Below, piece by piece: positions 41,826-51,235 of a stretch of 64,000 nt of DNA. The DNA is taken from NCBI RefSeq assembly GCF_014851685.1, contig NZ_JACVAC010000006.1, positions 124,001 through 188,000 on the forward strand, read 5' to 3'. The position numbers and the translations under genes are program-made. The notes under the pieces were generated by a model. It worked only from the letters and a program-made list of their open reading frames with translations. It made no database searches and had not been told where the DNA came from. Positions within the stretch are counted from its first letter, which is position 1. Each line of letters begins with the position of its first letter. Source of the stretch: Pseudomonas sp. PDM05 (GTDB taxonomy: Bacteria > Pseudomonadota > Gammaproteobacteria > Pseudomonadales > Pseudomonadaceae).

Positions 41826-42437
41826 TCAGAAGCCGCGATGTTTTTTGAGGTGTTCGGTGATTTTTGCCGCCGGGACTTTCTGCAAGCTGCACAGCAGGTC
41901 GTGGGACAGTTCGCGCAAACCATGGGTACCGCGCAGTTCCTGCGCCAGGTGCGCCGTAAGGTTGGCCGCCATTTCCGCGTCCGCCATCGCCCGGTGAGCC
42001 TTGCCGGTGTGGGGCAACTGGGCGAACGCATTCAGGGTGCCGAGTTTGTGGTTCGGCGCCGAGGGCATCAAGCGCCGCGCCAGCAGCAGCGAGCAGGCAA
42101 ACTTCTGCAGGCGGGTGCGGCGGATCAGGCCCAGCTCGAAGTCCCAGAACTTCTGGTCGAACGCGGCGTTGTGCGCCAGCAGCGGGGTGGTGCCGACGAA
42201 CTCGTTGACCTCGTTCATCACGCGCTCGGCCGGCGGCGCGCCGCGCAGCATGGCGTTGCTGATGCCGGTGAGTTGTTCGATGAACGCGGGCACGTGCACG
42301 CCGGTTTTCATCAGGCTCTGGTAGCGGTCCACGATCTGACCACGCTCAAGGATGACCACGGCGATTTCCGTGGCGCGGCACTGGCTGCTCGGGCTGATGC
42401 CGGTGGTTTCAAAGTCGATGACCGCTATACGTTCCAA
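41826..42437 (-). CDS. DEDDh 3'-5' exonuclease (DnaQ-like)
   Basis: A 203-residue protein. I place the start at TTG (42437), giving (M)ERIAVIDFETTG; the longer frame would overlap the NYN gene. DEDDh motifs: ExoI DFETTG, ExoII AHNAAFDQKF, ExoIII HRAMADAE. It resembles the epsilon subunit fold but is not DnaQ itself; it probably trims DNA or RNA 3' ends. It follows the NYN RNase gene by 25 bp on the same strand, so the two nucleases form an operon. Confidence 0.85.
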   Translation of the reverse strand: MERIAVIDFETTGISPSSQCRATEIAVVILERGQIVDRYQSLMKTGVHVPAFIEQLTGISNAMLRGAPPAERVMNEVNEFVGTTPLLAHNAAFDQKFWDFELGLIRRTRLQKFACSLLLARRLMPSAPNHKLGTLNAFAQLPHTGKAHRAMADAEMAANLTAHLAQELRGTHGLRELSHDLLCSLQKVPAAKITEHLKKHRGF

Positions 42438-42462
42438 ACCTGTTCCAACTCCGTTCCACAAT

Positions 42463-42939
42463 TTATTTGAGCAGCAGCGCGCCTTCGATCGGCACGTAGC
42501 GGCTGGCCGCACGTATCAACGAGTTGGCGGTCAGCCCCGGCACGCCGTAGGCCACGGCTTCGACGCCATGCTTGTTGATGATGCGTTCGAGCAGCATGTC
42601 GAAGTCTCCGTCACCGGAAGCCAGCACGATTTCGTCGACGTGGTCCGCGGCGTCCATGATGTCGAGCGTGATGCCCACGTCCCAGTCGCCCTTGGCCGAG
42701 CCGTCGCTGCGCTGGATGTACGGCTTGAGTTTTACCGTAAAGCCCAGGTTGCGCAGGATCTGCTGGAACTGTTGCTGCTTGCTGTCGCCACGGTCGATGG
42801 CATAGGCGTACGCCTCGACGATCTGCCCGCGGGCGCTGATGTCAGCCCACAGGGCGGCGTAGTTGAAGTGGCAGCCATACGCTTGGCGCACGGTGTAGTA
42901 GAGGTTTTGTACATCGGCGAACACTGCAATTTTCTTCAC
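42463..42939 (-). CDS. NYN-domain (LabA/DUF88, PIN-like) ribonuclease
   Basis: A 158-residue protein from a GTG start at 42939 with GGGGAA upstream. PIN-like acidic residues: D9 in FADVQN, then KGDWDVGITLD and SGDGDFDML, as in NYN/LabA proteins. Expected to be a metal-dependent RNase. The following gene is a DEDDh exonuclease, suggesting a joint role in nucleic-acid turnover. Confidence 0.88.
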   Translation of the reverse strand: MKKIAVFADVQNLYYTVRQAYGCHFNYAALWADISARGQIVEAYAYAIDRGDSKQQQFQQILRNLGFTVKLKPYIQRSDGSAKGDWDVGITLDIMDAADHVDEIVLASGDGDFDMLLERIINKHGVEAVAYGVPGLTANSLIRAASRYVPIEGALLLK

Positions 42940-43023
42940 CGCACTTCCCCATGACAGCCACTTGGATGCCGGACGCGCACGTCCGCAAAGGCGCCAGTAT
43001 GCCAGCCATGGGGAAGTTTCCGA

Positions 43024-43060
43024 GAAAAATCAGCCCGGCGCGACAAAGCGCACCGGGCTT
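43024..43060 (-). terminator. Intrinsic terminator of the DUF2076 gene
   Basis: On the minus strand AGCCCGGTGCGC pairs with GCGCCGGGCT, followed by GATTTTTC. It lies 8 bp after the DUF2076 stop. Confidence 0.85.
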
Positions 43061-43067
43061 GGGAGCA

Positions 43068-43805
43068 TCAGACGAAGGAATCGTCGTCGCCGAAGGAGGA
43101 GGAATCGTCGGAATAATCGCTGTCGGCAAAGCTGTCCGAGTTGTTGCTGCCCCAGTTGTCGTTGCCGGCAAACTTCTGGTCGTCATTGCCCCAGCCACCT
43201 TGATCGCTGGCCGGTGCCGGTTGCTCGATGATTTCTTCCACCACCTGCGGCTGCTGGTTGTGATGGAACAGGCTGCTGATGCCTTCCGCCAGCAACACAC
43301 CGCCGGCCACGCCAGCGGCGGTTTTCATCGCACCGCCGAGGAAGCCGCTGCCAATCGGGGCGGCGGCAGCGGGAGGCTGTTGATAATTTTGTTGCGGCGC
43401 AGGCGCCTGGTTGAACGACGGCCGCGCCGGTTCACGCCAACCACCCGTAGACGCCGGAGCGCTCTGGGCCGGTTGCTGCTCACGGGAACCGCCACCGCCA
43501 AAGATGCTCGACAGAAAACCACCGCTGCTCGGCGCTGGCTGGGCCGATTGGGATTTGGCTTGTTGCAACTCTTCCTGCAACTGCTGGATCTGTTGCGCCT
43601 GTTGCTTGTTCTGCGCGTCGAGGCTCTTGAGCGCGTGTTCCTGCACCAGGATCGACTGGGTCATGTAGTACCCGGCCGCCGGTTGGCGCGTCATATGCTC
43701 CTTGATCCGCGCTTCGGCCAGGGCGTCGCGGGGGGCTGAGTCCGTTTCGGCTTGTTGCAACCGTGAAAACAGTCCATCGATCAGGGTTTGCTCTTCGCTG
43801 TTCAT
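43068..43805 (-). CDS. DUF2076 protein
   Basis: A 245-residue protein. The N-terminal MNSEEQTLIDGLFSRLQQAE...RDALAEARI is the DUF2076 signature. Next come a Gln-rich coiled coil (about 62-90), Pro/Gln/Ser-rich disorder, a small Gly/Ala hydrophobic segment (GGAMKTAAGVAGGVLLAEGISSLF) that could touch membrane, and an acidic Asp/Ser tail. Family function is unclear. Own terminator downstream. Confidence 0.88.
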   Translation of the reverse strand: MNSEEQTLIDGLFSRLQQAETDSAPRDALAEARIKEHMTRQPAAGYYMTQSILVQEHALKSLDAQNKQQAQQIQQLQEELQQAKSQSAQPAPSSGGFLSSIFGGGGSREQQPAQSAPASTGGWREPARPSFNQAPAPQQNYQQPPAAAAPIGSGFLGGAMKTAAGVAGGVLLAEGISSLFHHNQQPQVVEEIIEQPAPASDQGGWGNDDQKFAGNDNWGSNNSDSFADSDYSDDSSSFGDDDSFV

Positions 43806-43977
43806 GGCGACCTCGTTAGATTGCCGGTAGAAATCGTGGTCCCGCCTGGAGTCAGGCTGAGGTACATGCTAGTTATGGGGATGTTACGAGTTGTTTCAAT
43901 GGTCTTTACTCAAGGTTTACGTTTGCTTACGTCCGGTCACGATCGGTTAAAGTGTTGCCCTTGCTTTCAGGCCTGCG

Positions 43978-44646
43978 ATGAACTTGATGAATCCGTTAGA
44001 TGTACTGCGCGACTCCCTCCGCTTCACTCAACGCAACCTGGGCGCCATCGTCCAGCTGTGCCTGCCGTTGGTGATTCTCGAAGCCTTGCTGCAACAAGTG
44101 CTCAACCACGTGGTGGGCCCCGATGCCTTCCCCGGTTTCAGCGTGGTGGTGGGGTTGTTGGTGTACCCGCTGTACACCGGCGCGTTGATCCTGTTTCTCG
44201 ACGCCCGCACCCGAGGCGAGTCGCCGCGCACCAAGGATGTGTGGGCCATGGCCCTGACCCTGTGGCCACGTTTCGCGCTGCTGACGGCTATCAGCACCTT
44301 GCTGATCCTGCTCGGGTTGTCGTTGTACTTCCTGCCGGGCCTGTGGCTGATGGTGGTACTGGCCTTTGCCGAATACCTGCTGGTGCTGCGCGGCATGACG
44401 GCGCTGGAAGCGATCAAGGAGAGTTTTCGCCTGACCCGCGGGCACTTCTGGCGCATCCTCGTGTGCCTGCTGTGCGTGATGACGCCGCTGTGGCTGCTCA
44501 AGGGCGCCAGTGTCGCGGCCTATCCAGAGCCCGCGCCGTTGCTGGGGCTGGTGATGGACAGCGCCCACAGCTTCCTGCAACTGTTCACCAGCGTGGTGCT
44601 GTTCCGTTTATTCATGCTGATCGGTGGCGATGCCGACGCGCGGTGA
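43978..44646 (+). CDS. YciC-family inner-membrane protein
   Basis: A 222-residue protein with about six transmembrane helices, opening NPLDVLRDSLRFTQRNLGAIVQLCLPLVILEALL as in the YciC family. The cytoplasmic loop AIKESFRLTRGHFWRILV is also typical. Function unknown. The next gene follows 39 bp later on the same strand. Confidence 0.85.
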   Translation: MNLMNPLDVLRDSLRFTQRNLGAIVQLCLPLVILEALLQQVLNHVVGPDAFPGFSVVVGLLVYPLYTGALILFLDARTRGESPRTKDVWAMALTLWPRFALLTAISTLLILLGLSLYFLPGLWLMVVLAFAEYLLVLRGMTALEAIKESFRLTRGHFWRILVCLLCVMTPLWLLKGASVAAYPEPAPLLGLVMDSAHSFLQLFTSVVLFRLFMLIGGDADAR

Positions 44647-44685
44647 TATGCTCCTGGCACCTCTGAAACGCCATAAGCCGAGCCG

Positions 44686-45771
44686 ATGACCCGTTTATTG
44701 CGCATCACCTTACTGGGCCTGCTGATTCTCGCAGGCTTACTCACCGCCCTGATCCACAGCCTGACCTGGCGCCCCGCCGACAAGGAAATCCTGCCCGTCA
44801 GCTGCGTGGCGCCGCGTGCGCCGACCCTGTTGCCGGGGCAGGCGCTCAAGGTCATGACCTGGAACGTGCAATACCTGGCCGGCAAGAACTACGTGTTCTG
44901 GTACGACACCGCCGACGGCAGCGGCCCCGATGAGCGCCCGACCGTCGAAGACATGGCCTTCAGCCTGGACGAAGTGGCGCGGGTGATCCGCGACGAGCAG
45001 CCCGACCTGCTGCTGTTGCAGGAACTCGACGAAAACGCCAAGCCTTCCCACTACCAGGACCAACTGGCCCTGTTGCAAGAGCGTCTGGTCGACCTCTACC
45101 CGTGCAGCGCCCAGGCCTTCGACTGGAAAGCCGATTTTGTCCCGGACCTGCACATCTTCGGCAGCGTCGGCCGCAAGCTGGCGACCCTGAGCCGCTACCA
45201 GATCGAACACGCCGAGCGCCTGCAATTGCCCGCGCCCGAGGCGAATATCTTCAGCCGCCAGTTCCAACCCAAACCGGCCCTGCTGCTGACCTACCTGCCC
45301 CTGAGCGACGGCGGCCAACTGGCGGTGCTCAATACCCGCCTGGACGGCGATGCACCTGGGCGCAGTGCGGTGCAAGAGCAGGTCCAGGCCACGGTCAAAC
45401 TGCTGGATAAATTCGAAGGCCGTGGCACGCCCTGGCTGATCGGCGGGGATTTCAACCTGCTGCCCCTGGGCCAATTCCTACGCCTGGACGCCAGCAAACG
45501 CGGGCAATATTCGCCGGACAGTGAGCTGCACCTGCTGTGGGATAAATACCCGATGATCCCAAGCAACAGCCAATCCAGCGGCATCGACCGTGAGAAATGG
45601 CTAACGCACTTCCCCAACGACCCCAGCCTCGACGGCCCGGATCGCACCCTCGACTACCTGTTCTACAGCCCGCGCCTCAAGCGTGTAGAAGCCCGGGTGC
45701 GCCAGGACGACACCCTGCGCATCTCCAACCACCTGCCCGTGATCGCCCGCTTCCTGCTCCCCACCTTGTAG
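44686..45771 (+). CDS. Endonuclease/exonuclease/phosphatase (EEP) family protein
   Basis: A 361-residue protein. N-terminal membrane segment LLRITLLGLLILAGLLTALIHSL (anchor or uncleaved signal), then the EEP fold: MTWNVQYLAG, LLLLQELDEN (metal Glu), WLIGGDFNLLP, and LDYLFYSPRL followed by SNHLPVIARF (catalytic His). Likely a periplasmic phosphodiesterase or sphingomyelinase-like hydrolase; substrate unknown. Its stop codon lies inside the inverted repeat that follows. Confidence 0.87.
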   Translation: MTRLLRITLLGLLILAGLLTALIHSLTWRPADKEILPVSCVAPRAPTLLPGQALKVMTWNVQYLAGKNYVFWYDTADGSGPDERPTVEDMAFSLDEVARVIRDEQPDLLLLQELDENAKPSHYQDQLALLQERLVDLYPCSAQAFDWKADFVPDLHIFGSVGRKLATLSRYQIEHAERLQLPAPEANIFSRQFQPKPALLLTYLPLSDGGQLAVLNTRLDGDAPGRSAVQEQVQATVKLLDKFEGRGTPWLIGGDFNLLPLGQFLRLDASKRGQYSPDSELHLLWDKYPMIPSNSQSSGIDREKWLTHFPNDPSLDGPDRTLDYLFYSPRLKRVEARVRQDDTLRISNHLPVIARFLLPTL

Positions 45772-45900
45772 TGAGCGGGCTTGCCCCGCGCCGGGTGGCG
45801 CAGCCGCCCCAATCCCATGCACCTCGGTCTCCCTGAAACACCGCGGCGGACCATTTGGGGCGGCTGCGCCACCCGGCGCGGGGCAAGCCCGCTCACTACA
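45767..45900. repeat. Long inverted repeat (GTAGTGAGCGGGCTTGCCCC type)
   Basis: TGTAGTGAGCGGGCTTGCCC...GGGTGGCGCAGCCGCCCC is mirrored by GGGGCGGCTGCGCCACCC...GGGCAAGCCCGCTCACTACA. Arms of about 45 bp and a loop of about 40 bp. A third repeat class, seen again at 47085-47180. Confidence 0.9.
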
Positions 45901-46050
45901 TTGTCCTTTTTAAGGGGACAATAAATCTCGAATCAGCCTAATTGTCTCTCACTCGACCAGGTCGTAAATTTCTTCCCAAGCCAGCACGCAGACAGCCAGA
46001 GGCGCTGAAGCGGCCTTCCAATTCCAATACTTCAAGTGAGCCCAAACGAC

Positions 46051-47070
46051 ATGAACACCCTCAACAAAGCCCTGACCGCCACCCTCCTCGCCCTGTCCAT
46101 CGGCAGCGCTTTTGCCGCCGAAACCGCGGTGCCCGAGCACCAGACCCAGGCGTTCCTCAACGCCCTCGCCGCTGGCGGCGGTCGCCCGTTGGAGCAACTG
46201 AGCCCCAAGGATGCACGGGCCGTGCTGACGGGTGCACAGAACTCGGTGAAGGTCGACATGTCGGGCATTCAGGTCAGCGACAAGACCATCCAGGCCGACG
46301 GCCAGCGCATCAAGCTGACCATCGTGCGCCCTACCAACGTCAAGGGTGAGTTGCCGGTGTTCATGTACTTCCACGGCGGCGGCTGGGTGCTGGGCGACTA
46401 CCCGACCCACGCCCGCCTGATTCGTGACCTGGTGGTGGGCTCCGGCGCCGTCGCGGTGTATGTGGACTACACGCCGTCGCCGGAAGCGCACTACCCGACC
46501 GCGATCAACCAGGCCTACGCGGCGACCCGCTGGGTCGCCGAGCACGGCAAAGAGATCAACGTCGATGGCACGCGCCTGGCGGTGGCCGGCAACAGCGTCG
46601 GCGGCAACATGGCGGCGGTGGTGGCGCTCAAGGCCAAGGAACAGCACTCGCCGACACTGCGCTTCCAGCTGCTGCTGTGGCCGGTGACCGACGCCAGCTT
46701 CGACACAGCGTCATACCAGCAGTACGCCGAAGGCCACTTCCTCACCAAGAACATGATGAATTGGTTCTGGGACAGCTACACCACCGACACCAAGCAACGC
46801 GCCGAGATCTACGCTTCGCCGTTGCGCGCCACCCCGGCACAGCTGACGGGCCTGCCACCGGCGCTGATCCAAACCGCCGGGCTGGACGTGTTGCGCGATG
46901 AAGGCGAGGCCTACGCCCGCAAGCTGGACGCGGCGGGTGTGGATGTGACGGCGGTGCGCTACAACGGGATGATCCATGACTACGGCTTGCTCAACCCACT
47001 GAGCACTGTCCCGCAAGTCAAAGCCGCGATGCGTCAAGCCGCAGGTGAACTGAAAGCCCACCTCAACTGA
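46051..47070 (+). CDS. Secreted HSL-type (family IV) esterase/lipase
   Basis: A 339-residue protein from the ATG at 46051. Signal peptide NKALTATLLALSIGSAFA. Oxyanion motif HGGG at 108-111 (YFHGGGW). The nucleophile Ser182 lies in AGNSVGGN, a variant of the usual GDSAGG. An Asp in AGLDVLRDEGE and a His in MIHDYGLL complete the triad. Periplasmic carboxyl-ester hydrolase; substrate unknown. Confidence 0.9.
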   Translation: MNTLNKALTATLLALSIGSAFAAETAVPEHQTQAFLNALAAGGGRPLEQLSPKDARAVLTGAQNSVKVDMSGIQVSDKTIQADGQRIKLTIVRPTNVKGELPVFMYFHGGGWVLGDYPTHARLIRDLVVGSGAVAVYVDYTPSPEAHYPTAINQAYAATRWVAEHGKEINVDGTRLAVAGNSVGGNMAAVVALKAKEQHSPTLRFQLLLWPVTDASFDTASYQQYAEGHFLTKNMMNWFWDSYTTDTKQRAEIYASPLRATPAQLTGLPPALIQTAGLDVLRDEGEAYARKLDAAGVDVTAVRYNGMIHDYGLLNPLSTVPQVKAAMRQAAGELKAHLN

Positions 47071-47084
47071 TCCAAACACCGTCC

Positions 47085-47180
47085 TGTAGTGAGCGGGCTT
47101 GCCCCGCGCTGGGTGGCGAAGCCGCCCCACGATTTTGGGAGCGCTGCGCACTCCAGCGCGGGGCAAGCCCGCTCACTACA
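47085..47180. repeat. Inverted repeat, same class as 45767-45900
   Basis: TGTAGTGAGCGGGCTTGCCC and its mirror GGGCAAGCCCGCTCACTACA flank a shorter, more diverged middle. Located between convergent genes; probable terminator. Confidence 0.88.
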
Positions 47181-47184
47181 GGTT

Positions 47185-49692
47185 TTATTTGCGCGGTTTG
47201 ATGCGGGCGGTGGCTTCGGCTACCAACGGGTCATCCGGCCAGTAGTGTTTTGGATAGCGGCCCTTCAGATCCTTCTTCACTTCGGCGTAGGTACTGCGCC
47301 AGAAGTTCGCCAGATCTTGCGTCACCTGCACCGGCCGTCGCGCAGGGGACAGCAGGTGCAGCTTGACCACCTGACGCCCGCCGGCGATGCGCGGCGTATC
47401 CGCCAGACCAAACAGTTCCTGCAAGCGCACCGCCAGAATCGGCGGCTGCTCGCTGTAGTCCAGACGCACCGACGAGCCCGACGGCACTTTCACATGCTGC
47501 GGTGCCAATTCGTCAAGGCGCTGGGGCAGCGGCCAGGGCAGCAGGTTGTGCAGGAAGCTGGAAATATCCAGGTTGGCGAAGTGGCTCAAGCGCGACACCT
47601 TGCCCAGGTACGGCATCAGCCAGTGTTCCAGGCTGGCGAGCAAGGCGCTGTCGCTGATGTCTGGCCATTCGCTGGGTTTGCCGGCGTCGAGGTGGCGCAG
47701 CAGCATGACGCGGGCTTGCCATTGGCGCAGCTCGGGGGTCCACGGCAGCAACTCAAGGCCTTTGCGTCGCACCAGGTTGACCAGCGCCTGGCTGCGCGCG
47801 GATTCGTCGAGGCCGGTGAGCGGCTCGCGGCTCAGCACCAGTTCGCCGACTTTGCGCTGGCGCTCGGCGCGCAGCACGCCTTCGCGTTCATCCCAGTCGA
47901 GTTGGTCGACATTGCGCACTTGCTCGGCGAGCACCGTGTCGAACAGCGTCGGATCAAAATCCGCCGCGAGGTAGATACGTTCTTCGCGCTGGCCCTGGCG
48001 GCTGCCGAGGTCAGCGATCACCAGCCAGGCCTGTTTCATCAGGCTGTCAGCCTCGGCAAACAACGCGGCGCGGCCGTTGGCCAGGCGGTATTCGGCGCCA
48101 CCGGGGCGACGTTGCTGGGCGACGCGGTCCGGGTAGGCCAGCGCCAGCAAGGCGCCGAGCCAGCGCGGGTGGTCGGGGTCGGCCACTGCCTGCGTGGCCT
48201 GGCCCCTCAGGTAGCCACGGTATTGGCGCGCCAGTTGCCTGGCCCGTTGCACGCCGCCCTGGCCGCCGCGTGCGCGTTCTTCACCGGACAGCAGCGCCAG
48301 GCGGCTGTGCAGATCCGCGCCGCCACCGCGCAAAATGTCGCGCTCGCCCAACAGCGCGGCGACATCACACGCGGTCGCCGCCAGCCCCAGGTCCTGGCCG
48401 CGCAGTAGCAAATGGGCGATGCGCGGGTGGGCCGGCAGCTCGGCCATTTTCTGGCCGTGGGCGGTGAGCGTGTCGTCATTCAAGGCGCCGAGACGTTCGA
48501 GCAAATCCTGGGCCTGGGCGTACGCAGCGGTGGGCGGCACATCCAGCCAGACCAGTTGCGTAGGCGTGACACCCCAACGCGCCAGTTGCAAGGCGAGGCC
48601 GGCGAGGTCGGCGGCGAGGATTTCTGCACTGCCGTAGGCGGCGAGGCCCTCGTGCTGGTCTTCGGACCACAAGCGGTAACACACCCCCGGTTCCAGGCGC
48701 CCCGCCCGACCGGCGCGCTGGGTGGCACTGGCGCGGGAAATGCGCTGGGTGTCGAGACGGGTCATGCCGCTGCCCGGGTCGAAACGTGGCACCCGCGCCA
48801 GCCCGGCGTCGATCACCACGCGCACGCCGTTGATGGTCAGGCTGGTCTCGGCGATGTTGGTGGCCAGTACCACTTTGCGTTTGCCGGCGGGCGCCGGGTC
48901 GATGGCCGCGCGCTGCGCGTTGAGGTCGAGTTCGCCGTGCAGCGGGCATAACAGCACATCGCTGCGTTCAGCGAGGGCGTCAGCCAGTTGCTGGTTGACC
49001 CGCCGAATCTCCGCCTGACCGGGCAGGAACACCAGCACACTGCCGCTTTCATCGTGCAGCGCGTCAAGGATCGTCTGCACCACGCGCGGCTCGATGAACT
49101 CCCCGGCCTGATACGGCCGGCCCCAGCGCATCTGTACCGGGAACATGCGCCCTTCGCTGCGCAGGATCGGCGCGTTGTCCAACAGCACAGACAAGCGTTC
49201 GCCTTCAAGGGTGGCGGACATCAGCAGGATTTTCAGCGGCTGCTCATCGCGAAACAGTTCGCGACCGTTGAGGCTCAGGGCCAGGGCGAGGTCGGCGTCG
49301 AGGCTGCGCTCGTGGAACTCGTCGAAGATCAGCAGGCCCACGCCGTCGAGCGCCGGGTCGTCCTGCAGGCGGCGCGTGAGGATGCCTTCGGTGACCACTT
49401 CGATACGGGTGTTGGGGCCGACCTTGCTGTCGAGGCGGATGCGATAGCCGACCGTCTCGCCGACTTTTTCGCCCAACTCGCTGGCCAGCCGCTCGGCTGC
49501 CGCGCGGGCGGCGAGGCGGCGTGGTTCGAGCATCAGGATGGTTTGCCCGGCCAGCCACGGCTCGTTCAACAGGGCCAAGGGCACACGGGTGGTTTTACCG
49601 GCGCCGGGCGGTGCTTCCAGCACGGCTTCATGGCGATTCGCCAAGGCGTCACGCAGGGCGGGTAAAACATCATCGATGGGCAACGAATTCAT
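47185..49692 (-). CDS. hrpB: ATP-dependent helicase HrpB
   Basis: An 835-residue DEAH-type helicase. Walker A APPGAGKTT at about 27-35, motif II LIFDEFHERS (a DEFH variant), motif III SATL, motif VI QRAGRAGRLEPG, then the HA2-like region and the HrpB-specific C-terminal domain (about residues 590-835) with DVKVPSGS-like and RIKPRK ends. RNA/DNA helicase of unclear physiological role. Shine-Dalgarno GGAG precedes the ATG. Confidence 0.95.
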   Translation of the reverse strand: MNSLPIDDVLPALRDALANRHEAVLEAPPGAGKTTRVPLALLNEPWLAGQTILMLEPRRLAARAAAERLASELGEKVGETVGYRIRLDSKVGPNTRIEVVTEGILTRRLQDDPALDGVGLLIFDEFHERSLDADLALALSLNGRELFRDEQPLKILLMSATLEGERLSVLLDNAPILRSEGRMFPVQMRWGRPYQAGEFIEPRVVQTILDALHDESGSVLVFLPGQAEIRRVNQQLADALAERSDVLLCPLHGELDLNAQRAAIDPAPAGKRKVVLATNIAETSLTINGVRVVIDAGLARVPRFDPGSGMTRLDTQRISRASATQRAGRAGRLEPGVCYRLWSEDQHEGLAAYGSAEILAADLAGLALQLARWGVTPTQLVWLDVPPTAAYAQAQDLLERLGALNDDTLTAHGQKMAELPAHPRIAHLLLRGQDLGLAATACDVAALLGERDILRGGGADLHSRLALLSGEERARGGQGGVQRARQLARQYRGYLRGQATQAVADPDHPRWLGALLALAYPDRVAQQRRPGGAEYRLANGRAALFAEADSLMKQAWLVIADLGSRQGQREERIYLAADFDPTLFDTVLAEQVRNVDQLDWDEREGVLRAERQRKVGELVLSREPLTGLDESARSQALVNLVRRKGLELLPWTPELRQWQARVMLLRHLDAGKPSEWPDISDSALLASLEHWLMPYLGKVSRLSHFANLDISSFLHNLLPWPLPQRLDELAPQHVKVPSGSSVRLDYSEQPPILAVRLQELFGLADTPRIAGGRQVVKLHLLSPARRPVQVTQDLANFWRSTYAEVKKDLKGRYPKHYWPDDPLVAEATARIKPRK

Positions 49693-49766
49693 ACTGGCTC
49701 CAAAGCAGAGCGGCGAGTATAACGGCGAACTGCCGAGTACCGGTGATGGTCACAGAAACGGTTAAA

Positions 49767-49855
49767 TGTGGGAGCGGACTTGCTCGCAAATGCGGTCTGT
49801 CAGTTGATGGATATGCGACTGATACTCCGCATTCGCGAGCACGCCCGCTCCCACA
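49767..49855. repeat. REPIN, slightly diverged
   Basis: Inverted TGTGGGAGCGG pair with single changes in each arm (GGACTTGCTCG and GAGCACGCCCG). Lies between the divergent hrpB and lipoprotein genes. Confidence 0.85.
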
Positions 49856-49907
49856 CTGGATCTTCGTCGCTTATAGTCCCGTATCAATCGTATTCAGGAG
49901 ATTCCCC

Positions 49908-50327
49908 ATGCGTATCGCTTCCCGTGTCATCGGCGGTGTCCTCGCCGTCACCCTGCTGAGCCAATTGACGGCCTGCGGTTCGATCTTCTACCCGGACCGC
50001 CGTGGCCAGATCGACGGCAAGATCGACCCGGCGATTGCCGTACTCGATGCCGTGGGCCTGCTGTTCTATGTGATCCCCGGCCTGATCGCCTTCGGTGTGG
50101 ACTTCGCCACCGGCGCGATCTACTTCGAACCGGGCAAGACCGCCCAGGTGGCCCCCGAGAAGCTGCACGAAGCCATCGGCGCCGACGGCAAGGTCGACAA
50201 CGCCAAGCTGCAATCCATCATCCAGAAAGAAACCGGCCGCAACCTGCCGCTGGACGACCCGCGCCTGATCCAGTTCAAGGGTAGCGTGCAGCAACTCGCC
50301 TCCCTCGGCCTAAAACCCGCCGCCTGA
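49908..50327 (+). CDS. Small lipoprotein with a membrane segment
   Basis: A 139-residue protein from the ATG at 49908 with CAGGAG 8 nt upstream. Lipobox LTAC (Cys23). A hydrophobic stretch (AIAVLDAVGLLFYVIPGLIAFGVDFATG, about 46-73) follows, which resembles the YceK-type lipoproteins with two short membrane spans. The C-terminal part is a small helical domain. It ends 14 bp before the CDF gene, so it is probably co-transcribed with it. Confidence 0.82.
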   Translation: MRIASRVIGGVLAVTLLSQLTACGSIFYPDRRGQIDGKIDPAIAVLDAVGLLFYVIPGLIAFGVDFATGAIYFEPGKTAQVAPEKLHEAIGADGKVDNAKLQSIIQKETGRNLPLDDPRLIQFKGSVQQLASLGLKPAA

Positions 50328-50341
50328 GGTTCGATCCGCCT

Positions 50342-51235
50342 ATGACCAGCAGTCCCGAACACGCCAGGCTTCTGCGCCTGGCTACCCGCGCCTCGGTGGG
50401 CGTGGCGTGTGCGTTGATTATCACCAAGGCCATCGCCTGGTGGCTCAGCGGCTCGGTGAGCATGCTCGCCGGGTTGACCGATTCGTTGCTGGACGGGGTG
50501 ACCTCACTGCTGAACCTGCTCGCGGTGCATTACGCCCTGCGCCCGGCCGATGACGATCACCGTTACGGCCATGGCAAGGCCGAATCACTGGCAGGCATGG
50601 CCCAGGCGTTGTTTATCGGCGGCAGTGCGGTGTTGATTGCGCTGCAGGCGTACGAACGCTTGCAGCACCCGGAACCGGTCGGTGCGCCGTGGTTGAGCAT
50701 TGGGGTGATCATCTTTTCCCTGCTGCTGACCGTGGCCTTGCTGATGCTGCAACACCGGGTCGTGCGCGAAACCGGCTCCAACGCGGTGCGCGCCGACTCG
50801 CTGCACTATCGCTCGGACTTGTTGCTCAATGGCAGCATCCTGGTGGCCCTGGGGCTCGCGGCGTTTGGCTACCACCAGGTGGATGCCTGGTTTGGCTTGG
50901 GCATCGCTGTTTATATCCTGTGGAGCGCCATCCATATCGCCCGGGAAAGTTTTGCGGTGTTGATGGATGAAGAGCTGCCGCCGGACGTCAGCCAGCACAT
51001 GCTGGAACTGGCCCGTGGCGTGCCGGGGGTGTTGGGCGCGCATGACTTGCGCACGCGCATTTCGGGCAACCACTGGTTTGTGCAGTTGCACCTGGAGTTG
51101 CCGGGGGAGTTGACCTTGTCCGTGGCCCACGCCATCAGCGACAGGGCCGCCGATGCCATTCACGACGCCTACCCGCGTGCCGAAGTGCTGGTGCACGCCG
51201 ACCCGCGGGAAGTGGTCACCGGCACCAAGGCCTAG
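50342..51235 (+). CDS. Cation diffusion facilitator (FieF/YiiP-like)
   Basis: A 297-residue metal exporter with six transmembrane helices. Metal sites: DSLLDGVTSLLNL in helix 2 and HYRSDLLLNG in helix 5 (HxxxD), plus the histidine-rich DDDHRYGHGKAESL loop. The C-terminal cytoplasmic ferredoxin-like domain has DLRTRISGNHWFVQLHLEL. It expels Zn2+ or Fe2+ by proton antiport. Its stop codon overlaps that of the convergent DUF6515 gene (CTAG). Confidence 0.93.
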   Translation: MTSSPEHARLLRLATRASVGVACALIITKAIAWWLSGSVSMLAGLTDSLLDGVTSLLNLLAVHYALRPADDDHRYGHGKAESLAGMAQALFIGGSAVLIALQAYERLQHPEPVGAPWLSIGVIIFSLLLTVALLMLQHRVVRETGSNAVRADSLHYRSDLLLNGSILVALGLAAFGYHQVDAWFGLGIAVYILWSAIHIARESFAVLMDEELPPDVSQHMLELARGVPGVLGAHDLRTRISGNHWFVQLHLELPGELTLSVAHAISDRAADAIHDAYPRAEVLVHADPREVVTGTKA

